From contig JAIYAA010000359.1 in the NCBI GenBank assembly GCA_027489295.1, positions 1-12,485 on the forward strand: 12,485 bases of DNA. The letters are read 5' to 3'. This DNA comes from Sphingomonadales bacterium. GTDB lineage: Bacteria; Pseudomonadota; Alphaproteobacteria; Sphingomonadales; Sphingomonadaceae. Positions 6,040-12,485 of the stretch are shown in pieces (position 1 is the first letter of the stretch; every line of letters starts with the position of its first letter). The translations under genes and the position numbers were made by a program. The notes under the pieces were generated by a model. It was not told the DNA's origin and ran no database searches. It saw only the letters and a list, made by a program, of their open reading frames with translations.

Positions 6040-9000
6040 TCAATAATCCCGCGAGTAGCGCAACGTCGCACCCGACCCGCCGAACGAACTGGTCTGCGAC
6101 AACACGCTGAGCGCCCGCGAGAGCGACACCTCTAGCTGCGTCGCAGTGAAGCCTCGGGCATCGGTGATGATCTCGATATAGATGTTGTTGGTGATGTACT
6201 TGCCCGCGGCCAGCGAGGTGCCCCGGCCGGTGGTGTCGTCGGCGCCGAGAACGCGGAGACGATCGATGCCGGTCGCCGACTTGAGCTGGCCGAGCGGATT
6301 GAGCCCGCCGCCGGTCGCGCGCAGCGAGTTGAGCGCAGCGGCAAGCTGAATCGCTTCGGTCGCCGACAGGTTGGTCACGTTCGTCCCGAAGAACAGTCGC
6401 GAGAGCACCTCGTCCTGCGGGAGCGCGGGGTTGGAGGTGAAGGCGATCGACGGCTTCTGCGCGGTGCCGGTGATGTTGAGGATCGCCGTCACGCCTTCCG
6501 CCGTGGTGTTCGCCGAGATGTCGATCGTGGGATTGGTCAGCTCCGCGCCCTGGAAGCTGATCACGCCCTTGGTCAGCTCGAACCGGCGGCTGGCAAAGCT
6601 GTAGGTGCCGCGCACCACTTCCATCGTGCCGCGAACCTGCGGGTTCAGCGTCGTGCCGCCGATCGTGATGTTGGCCTGCCATTCGGATTCGAGGCCCATG
6701 CCGCTCACCATCAGGCGATTGTCCGCCCGCACGCGAATGGCGAGATCGAAGTTTCCGAAGGCGCGCGCCGGCTTTGCCGCCTGCGCCTGCTGGGTCGGAT
6801 CGGCATCTCCCTTGCGCCGCACGCCGGTCAGCTCGGCGATTTCGGCCGCGCCTTGGCGGATGATCTGGTAGTTCGCCTCGGGGATGTTGATCTGTCCCTC
6901 GATCTTCTGGACATCGGCGTTCTTGGTAACGGTGAGCGTGCCGCTTGCGGTGGCGCCCAGCGCTTCGCTTCGCGCCAGACGCGCATCGTCCAGCTTGACG
7001 GTGATCGCCATCGGGAAGCCTTCGGCCGAAGAAAGCCCCACGCGCCCGCTGGCGCTGACGCTGCCGTTGCCCGCGCGGGCGCTCAGCTGGTTGAGCACAA
7101 AGGCATCGTTCGAGAACTGGCCGTCGATCTTAAGGTTGGTCAGCCGCGTGCCGGTGCCTTCGTTGTCATAGGTCAGATTGTCTGCCCGTACGACGCCGTT
7201 CAGCATCGGGCGGTCGACGCGGCCGGTGAAATCCGCGGCCATGCCGATCGGGCCGGTCAGCTGCTGGTTCGACAAGCCGGCAAAGGCGAAGGGAAGCGAC
7301 GACGGGCCGTTGTACCGGAAGCCACCCGATAGCGGTGCCGCCATCAGCCGCTCGGTCCAGCTGCCAGCGCCGGCGCCCAACGGCCGGAGCGTGGTGACCA
7401 CGCGACCGATCGTTGTGCTGCCTTGGCGGATCAGCGCGCGCAGGTCGCCGCCATCGGGCAGGAGCTTGCCGACCATGCTGATGTGGACCGGTGTCGAGAC
7501 GCGCACCAGACTGGAGCGGGTGAGATCATCGATCTCCAGCCGCGCATCGGCGCTGGGAAACGCATCGGGCGCGGTCTGGGCAAAGTCGAGACTGCCGGTC
7601 GCGGTGCCGCCGATGCCGAGATCGGACACGAAGGCATTGACGATCGCCAGATCCAGCTTGTCGAGCCGCGCCTGCAGTACCGTGCCGTCGCCATAGCGGC
7701 CGGCAAGGCGCACGCTGCCCTGGTCGAAATCGATCTGCGTCGGCAACAGGCGATACACGCCCTTGTCGATCGCGATCTGCGCAGGGTTGGACGTGTGAAA
7801 CTTCACGCCGCTCGCCTGGCCCTGCAACGCCGCGGTCCACAAGGCGGGCGTCATCCGGCCGTTGAGCGCAACGTCGAACGCAACCCCGGAAGACCCGCTC
7901 GCGACCGCCTGCACGGTGCCGTTGCCGCCGCGATAGTCGATCTTGGCGCGGGCGGTGCGCAACAGGAACTCGCCGCGCTTGAGGTTGGCGATCTGCACAT
8001 CCGCCAGCACCTGCGGCTGATCGGCCAGCACGATGCTCGCGGTCGCAATCGCGCGGCCGATCGTCAGCTCGGCAACACCAGGGATGGCGGCATTGTTGGC
8101 AGTCGCCCGCACGTCGGCGCGCTGGAACTTGCCTTCGGCCGAGAGAGTCGCCAGTCCGTCGACGCCCGATCCACGGAAGGTCAGCTGGCCGGCAAACGGC
8201 CCCGCCTGGGTGGCCTGAAGCTGGCCGGCGATATCCATGCCCGCGAACCTCGCCGCGTTCACCTGGATCGCCAGCGCCTTGCCGGTGCGGACGAGCACAT
8301 CCGCGTTGAACGGACCATAGTTGCTTTCGCCGGTAGCGGTCACGGCATAGGCATCGCCGCGGCCGACGACCTTCGCCTCGACCTTCGCAAGCCCGACACC
8401 CAGCCCCGGCTTCTCGGCGCGCAGCAGCAATTGCGGCGCGTTCAGCGTACCGGTCACGCGGGCGCTCAGAGGCCCGTACTGATCGGACACGGCATCGGCG
8501 GTCAGGCGAATCGCTCCGGCCGGATCATAGGTCCCCTGCCCGCGCAGCACGCGGAACTGGGGCGCCCGCAGGCGGACATCGGCAATCCCGATAACGCCCT
8601 TGGTATCGAGGTTGAGGCGCGCCGAGGCCACGGTGTTGCCGCCCAGGAAATTGCGCACGCCTTCGTTGAACAGCTTGCGGCTGCGCCCGGCCACCTTGCC
8701 GCGGATACCCCAGCCGCCGCCGGGCGCGGTGTAGAGCGCAGCGTCGGTGTTGAGATCGACCACGCCGAGCCCGGCGATCGTGTAGTCGTTGATCCGGCCC
8801 TTCAGCGCGCCGGTATACCGGCCCTTGGCCATATCAGCGGCGATGATCGCGGTCGCGTCGATCTTGTCCGACTTCAGCCGAAGATTGTCCGACAGAATCC
8901 GACTGCCTGAAATGGCGAGGTCGCCGTTCACCATGACGTTGGTGACCAGCCCACCGGCTGCCGCATTGAGACCGGAGACGCGCGCCGCCTTGGCGCGCAC

Positions 9001-10257
9001 CGGCACGAGAATGCGGTCCGAATCCACCCGCGCGCGGCCTTCGGCATAGAGCTGCTCGACCACCGTCTCGCCGAACCCGATCGCGCCGGCCGAGAGCTTG
9101 TAGTCGACCATCGGCGTCGCAAAGGCGCCTTCGAGCGCAAGCGAGGCGCGCACGGATCGCCCGACCAGCTTGGGGGCGATCGTACCGGGCTTGAGCAGCA
9201 GTGCATTGACATGCACGCCGTGGAACTGGTTGTTGCCGAGATCGACCAGGCCCTGCGCCTGCGCCGAAAGCGCATCGGACTCGAGCTTGAGGATGCCGTC
9301 CGCCTTGCGGTCCGCCCAGCGGAAATCGGTATCGAGACGCAGTCCCGGCGCCGTCAGTCGTTCGACCGGGCCCGCCAGATACAGGCCCGGATGCGTCATG
9401 CCACTAACCTGGAAGTGGCCATTGTCGGCAGTGACGCCGAGATCGGCAAGGCTCCGCCCGCCAAGCGTCGCGACGCCCTTGCCCTGCCAGTGCTTCCAGT
9501 CCCCGTTCCCCTGAACGCTGGCGAGGAGCGGTGCCTGCAGCTTGGCGAGCCCTGCGACCAATCCACCCTTGGGTGCATCGAGGCGCAGGTCGATATCGAG
9601 CCGGTTCGCCGCCGGTACCGCATCGAGCTTGAGCGCAAGCCGGTCGCCACCGGCGACGCCGCGCGCGGCGACCGTGCCAGCATCCGCCACGATCTGCGCA
9701 CGCCCGTCCGAAAGATGCGCCGAACCGCTCAGCCGAGCGAGATGGCGCTGGCCGTCGACCGCGGGCGCGATGTCGATCCGCGCGACGTTCAGCCGGGCGA
9801 TGTCGATGTTTAGATCGGGCAACAGCGGCGCATTGGGATCGGTGGAGGGCTTGAGTTCGGGCAGGCGCGCCAGGCGGATCTCGGGGCTCTCCAGATTGCG
9901 GATGTCGATGCGATTTTTCAGATAGGACAGCGGCCGCCAGTCGAGCTTGATCTCCTGCGCGGTGGCGAACACGCCCTTGGTGTCGCTGACCCGCACGTCG
10001 CGAAGGATCATGCCGCCATAGATCGAACCGTCGATCCGCCCGATCCGGAAACCGAGGCCCGATTCGAGCTGCAGCTTGCCGAGCTGGTCCGCGATCAGCC
10101 GCCGTCCCGGCTGGGTGTCGAGCCCCAGCACCGCGAGCCCTGCCAGCGCGGCGAGCGACACGATCCCCAGCGCCACCCACTGGCCGATCTTCAGCCAGAG
10201 CGGCCGGCCCGTACGCACCACGGTCACGGTGCCGGTTTCAGGCATGTCGTCCGCCAT
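6040..10257 (-). CDS. tamB: TamB, inner-membrane-anchored translocation/assembly and lipid-transfer protein (DUF490)
   Basis: This 1405-residue TamB (DUF490/AsmA-like) protein has a short cytoplasmic N-terminus, one membrane anchor at about 27-46 (WVALGIVSLAALAGLAVLGL), and then a very long periplasmic region of repeated beta-strand units. In the family this forms a hydrophobic-grooved beta structure that bridges the envelope and works with TamA in outer-membrane protein assembly and, by later work on relatives, phospholipid transport. The conserved C-terminal domain covers about the last 350 residues, including FASRRFELTKGVISFQG from 1221, LPQDEVLSRLFFG near 1279, and KYITNNIYIEI. A charged, Gln/Ala-rich stretch at about 1148-1167 may be a flexible loop. 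I see no cysteine in the whole protein. The ATG overlaps the tamA stop by one base (TGATG), so the pair is probably co-translated. The length is normal for alphaproteobacteria. Confidence 0.95.
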   Translation of the reverse strand: MADDMPETGTVTVVRTGRPLWLKIGQWVALGIVSLAALAGLAVLGLDTQPGRRLIADQLGKLQLESGLGFRIGRIDGSIYGGMILRDVRVSDTKGVFATAQEIKLDWRPLSYLKNRIDIRNLESPEIRLARLPELKPSTDPNAPLLPDLNIDIARLNVARIDIAPAVDGQRHLARLSGSAHLSDGRAQIVADAGTVAARGVAGGDRLALKLDAVPAANRLDIDLRLDAPKGGLVAGLAKLQAPLLASVQGNGDWKHWQGKGVATLGGRSLADLGVTADNGHFQVSGMTHPGLYLAGPVERLTAPGLRLDTDFRWADRKADGILKLESDALSAQAQGLVDLGNNQFHGVHVNALLLKPGTIAPKLVGRSVRASLALEGAFATPMVDYKLSAGAIGFGETVVEQLYAEGRARVDSDRILVPVRAKAARVSGLNAAAGGLVTNVMVNGDLAISGSRILSDNLRLKSDKIDATAIIAADMAKGRYTGALKGRINDYTIAGLGVVDLNTDAALYTAPGGGWGIRGKVAGRSRKLFNEGVRNFLGGNTVASARLNLDTKGVIGIADVRLRAPQFRVLRGQGTYDPAGAIRLTADAVSDQYGPLSARVTGTLNAPQLLLRAEKPGLGVGLAKVEAKVVGRGDAYAVTATGESNYGPFNADVLVRTGKALAIQVNAARFAGMDIAGQLQATQAGPFAGQLTFRGSGVDGLATLSAEGKFQRADVRATANNAAIPGVAELTIGRAIATASIVLADQPQVLADVQIANLKRGEFLLRTARAKIDYRGGNGTVQAVASGSSGVAFDVALNGRMTPALWTAALQGQASGVKFHTSNPAQIAIDKGVYRLLPTQIDFDQGSVRLAGRYGDGTVLQARLDKLDLAIVNAFVSDLGIGGTATGSLDFAQTAPDAFPSADARLEIDDLTRSSLVRVSTPVHISMVGKLLPDGGDLRALIRQGSTTIGRVVTTLRPLGAGAGSWTERLMAAPLSGGFRYNGPSSLPFAFAGLSNQQLTGPIGMAADFTGRVDRPMLNGVVRADNLTYDNEGTGTRLTNLKIDGQFSNDAFVLNQLSARAGNGSVSASGRVGLSSAEGFPMAITVKLDDARLARSEALGATASGTLTVTKNADVQKIEGQINIPEANYQIIRQGAAEIAELTGVRRKGDADPTQQAQAAKPARAFGNFDLAIRVRADNRLMVSGMGLESEWQANITIGGTTLNPQVRGTMEVVRGTYSFASRRFELTKGVISFQGAELTNPTIDISANTTAEGVTAILNITGTAQKPSIAFTSNPALPQDEVLSRLFFGTNVTNLSATEAIQLAAALNSLRATGGGLNPLGQLKSATGIDRLRVLGADDTTGRGTSLAAGKYITNNIYIEIITDARGFTATQLEVSLSRALSVLSQTSSFGGSGATLRYSRDY

Positions 10258-12464
10258 CAGAATGCCTGTCCGATCGAGATGTAGAGCGCGATTTTGGATT
10301 CGTTCTTCTTGCGCGCGATCGGCGTCGCCACATCGATGCGCAGCGGGCCGAAATTGGTATAGAGCCGGCCGCCGATACCGGCGCCGAAGCGCAGGTTGCG
10401 GCCCGTGGGCGCGACGCCTTCATAGACCTGGCCCGCGTCGAGGAACGGCACGATGCCATAGTTGCCGAAGCGGTAGCGCGCCTCGATGCCGAACTCGTTG
10501 AACGAGCGTCCGCCCACGGGCTTGTCGTCGGGCGAGCGCGGGCCGAGTTCCTGATAGCCGAAGCCGCGAACCGATCCGCCGCCGCCGCCATAATAGCGTC
10601 GCGAGGGCGGCAGATCGTCGCGCGAAACGCCGTTGATCGAGCCGACGCGGGCGCGTCCGGCGAGCACAATGCTGCTGGTCACCGGGTAATAGCCGTCCAC
10701 TTCCAGCATCATCCGCGCATAGGGCTGCACCTGCCCGCGCACCGAGGTCTCGGCGCTCAGATTGCCCTTGATGCGATAACCCCGTGTCGGATTGAGCAGG
10801 TCATCCGACGTGTCATAGCCCAGGAAGGTCGGGATGGCCGCGATCAGCCAGGTGCCGCGATCGCGCTTGCCGGCGTTGAAATTATATCGGTCCTCGTTCG
10901 AGCCGACGAGCTCCGCCCCGTAATAATAGGTCCAGCGTTTCTGCCAGATCGGCGTCGAATCGCGCGAGATCCGGACCGACAGCGTCGAGGTGAACGCTTC
11001 GAACGCGTCATAATCGCTGTGGTTGAGCGAGCCGGTGATCAGCAGCGTGCGATCGCGCTGCCCGGCGTTGGAGCGGCGGAAGGTGGTGGTCAGTGCCTGT
11101 TCCTGCGTACCGAGGATACCGCTGACGGTCAGCGCGCCCTCGGGCGGGAACAGATTGCGATGCGCCCAGCTCGCCTGGAGCTTGATGCCCTGCCCGGTGC
11201 TGTAGCCGAGTTCGCCGGCCAGCGTGCGCGGCTTGCCCGCGACCTGGCGGACGAGCAGGTCGACCTGCTCGGTACCGTCGGGCCCTGGATTGCCGGTACG
11301 TTGCGGCTCGACCGAAACCGTGGAGAACAGCCCTGTCGCGATCAGCGCCTGACGAAGATCATCGACCTTGCGGCTGTCATAGACGGCGCCTTCCCGATAG
11401 CGGCGGAAGATGTTGATATGCTCCGCCTCGAACACCTGACGGCGGCCCGTCGTCTGGATCTGGCCGAAGCTGGCGCGCGGGCCCAGCGTCACCGGCAGCG
11501 TATAGTCGGCGGTGTGGGTGGCATCGTCGAGCACCACGTCGCGCTGGCCAAGCTCGATGAAGGGATAGCCCTGCTGCGGCATGCGCAGCGACACATTAGC
11601 TTCGGCGCCGAGCACGCGATCGGCCTGAATGGGGTCGCCCGGGTTGAGGTTCAGTTCGCGATCCAGCAGGCCCGGCGGGACGGTCGGATCGCTCTCGATC
11701 CGGATCGTGCCGAGGCGAAAGAGCTTGCCCGGCGACGCGGTGATGACTGCCTTGACCGCGCCCGAGTTCGGCGGATCCTGAGTGATCGATGAGGCGGCGG
11801 TCGCATCGTAATAGCCGAGCGACTTCATCAGCCGCAGCGCTAGCTTCTCGTCCTCCCGGGCACGGGCCGAGACCATCGCAGCATTGGCCGCCTTGCCCTT
11901 GCCGTGCTGGAGCGCGGAGAGCTGGCGGAACTGGCCGTCGAGACGCAGCGTATCGAGCCCGCTTACCTCTGTGGTGTAACGGATCGCCGGCGCCTTGTCG
12001 CTATCGTCGGGCGTATCGCCGACCGGCGCCACCTTGAAGTCGGCAAGCGGGGGCAGCGGCGCGGTGAGTTCAGGCGCCTCGGGTCCGGCAGGAACGAACC
12101 CTTGCTGGGCCGTAGCGTCAGTCGTCGGGGCTGCCTGGGCTGGTGCCGGTGCGACAGACGCGGCGGACTTGGCCGCCTGGCCGATTGGCGGGGCCGCACC
12201 ATTCTTGTCGAACGCACCCATTGGTTCGAGGGGCGCGTTGACGTCGTCACTCAGCTTGGGAAGCGCGGCATCGAATGCCTTGTCGGGCAGGATCGGCGAA
12301 TCCGGCTGCGAATCCCCCGACGCGGCCGGATTTGCCGCGGGCGGTGTCGATTGCGGCGCGCCCTGCCCCGGCTTCGGATCGTTCAGCTGGGCATGAGCCA
12401 CAGCGGGCACGAAGCTCGCCCCCGCAAGCGCGGCGACCCAAACAACCCGAACCCCTTTAACCAC
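10257..12464 (-). CDS. tamA: TamA, Omp85-family outer-membrane assembly protein
   Basis: The product is a 735-residue BamA/TamA-type outer-membrane protein. A signal peptide occupies residues 1-25, with likely cleavage after AVAHA. Residues about 26-160 are a Pro/Ala/Gln-rich, low-complexity spacer. Three POTRA domains follow, at about 162-245, 247-328 and 331-408, and then a 16-strand-type barrel from about 413 to the end. The barrel holds the conserved loop motif VRGF (632-635) after a run of glycines, and ends in a C-terminal Phe on an alternating strand (IALYISIGQAF), the usual outer-membrane targeting signal. TamA with TamB supports insertion of outer-membrane proteins such as autotransporters. 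The GTG start has GGAGGAGG just before it and leads straight into the signal peptide. A BamA identity is unlikely given three POTRAs and the adjacent tamB. No cysteine is visible. Confidence 0.95.
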   Translation of the reverse strand: MVKGVRVVWVAALAGASFVPAVAHAQLNDPKPGQGAPQSTPPAANPAASGDSQPDSPILPDKAFDAALPKLSDDVNAPLEPMGAFDKNGAAPPIGQAAKSAASVAPAPAQAAPTTDATAQQGFVPAGPEAPELTAPLPPLADFKVAPVGDTPDDSDKAPAIRYTTEVSGLDTLRLDGQFRQLSALQHGKGKAANAAMVSARAREDEKLALRLMKSLGYYDATAASSITQDPPNSGAVKAVITASPGKLFRLGTIRIESDPTVPPGLLDRELNLNPGDPIQADRVLGAEANVSLRMPQQGYPFIELGQRDVVLDDATHTADYTLPVTLGPRASFGQIQTTGRRQVFEAEHINIFRRYREGAVYDSRKVDDLRQALIATGLFSTVSVEPQRTGNPGPDGTEQVDLLVRQVAGKPRTLAGELGYSTGQGIKLQASWAHRNLFPPEGALTVSGILGTQEQALTTTFRRSNAGQRDRTLLITGSLNHSDYDAFEAFTSTLSVRISRDSTPIWQKRWTYYYGAELVGSNEDRYNFNAGKRDRGTWLIAAIPTFLGYDTSDDLLNPTRGYRIKGNLSAETSVRGQVQPYARMMLEVDGYYPVTSSIVLAGRARVGSINGVSRDDLPPSRRYYGGGGGSVRGFGYQELGPRSPDDKPVGGRSFNEFGIEARYRFGNYGIVPFLDAGQVYEGVAPTGRNLRFGAGIGGRLYTNFGPLRIDVATPIARKKNESKIALYISIGQAF

Positions 12465-12467
12465 GCG

Positions 12468-12475
12468 CCTCCTCC
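12468..12475 (-). promoter_or_regulatory. strong Shine-Dalgarno for tamA
   Basis: On the minus strand GGAGGAGG (12475-12468) ends three bases before the GTG at 12464; counting from its first GGAGG the spacing is six. It supports the GTG as the true start. Only 21 bases upstream of the gene are in the window, so the promoter is not visible. Confidence 0.85.
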
Positions 12476-12485
12476 GGGAGCCGCA

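Noticed and set aside
7423..8910. Open frame of 495 codons on the plus strand opposite tamB
   Set aside because: It is a shadow of tamB with Arg/His/Gln-rich composition; tamB itself reads through with full family features.
1..12485. Defence system, prophage, transposon, CRISPR or RNA gene
   Set aside because: I looked for direct-repeat arrays, terminal inverted repeats, transposase or integrase motifs, toxin-antitoxin pairs and tRNA-like folds and saw none; nearly every base lies in a recognised gene.

Overview
The window is about 12.5 kb of high-GC DNA (roughly two thirds G+C, very high third-position GC). It looks like ordinary alphaproteobacterial chromosome, most likely from a Sphingomonas-type organism (Sphingomonadaceae). 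I infer this from protein character, the tamA-tamB pair with a long Pro/Ala-rich TamA leader, and dense gene packing. The taxon is not proven. I see no tRNA, rRNA, CRISPR array, insertion sequence, integrase or phage gene, and no gene-free stretch longer than 51 bases.

Left part (about 1-4525, plus strand): a tight run of six reading frames. In order they are the C-terminal end of an NTF2-like protein, a small DUF3088 protein with a CxxC motif, the biotin-containing alpha subunit of an acyl-CoA carboxylase (best read as 3-methylcrotonyl-CoA carboxylase of leucine breakdown), a GNAT acetyltransferase, a MaoC-type hydratase-fold protein, and a flavin amine-oxidase-like enzyme. The first four junctions either overlap by a few bases or abut, and the fifth gap is 17 bases, so one polycistronic message is likely. 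The carboxylase and MaoC protein fit branched-chain acyl-CoA catabolism. The carboxyltransferase (beta) subunit and the other leucine-pathway genes would be expected just left of the window.

Right part (about 4522-12464, minus strand): tamA, an Omp85-family outer-membrane barrel with POTRA domains, is followed with a one-base overlap by tamB, an inner-membrane-anchored periplasmic protein of the TamB/DUF490 family. After 51 bases comes a Baeyer-Villiger-type flavin monooxygenase closely resembling mycobacterial EthA. TamA and TamB form a envelope-spanning pair serving outer-membrane protein assembly and/or lipid transport. The monooxygenase may be read on the same message but has no evident functional link. 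The two gene runs converge, and their stop codons overlap at 4522-4525.

I did not find a clear new defence system, mobile element or novel machine. The points most worth a second look are a compositional patch inside the carboxylase gene, a DUF3088 protein that looks thioredoxin-like and is translationally coupled to the carboxylase, a MaoC protein with Asn where the hydratase motif has Asp, and a monooxygenase gene behind tamAB whose ribosome-binding site lies in a small hairpin.
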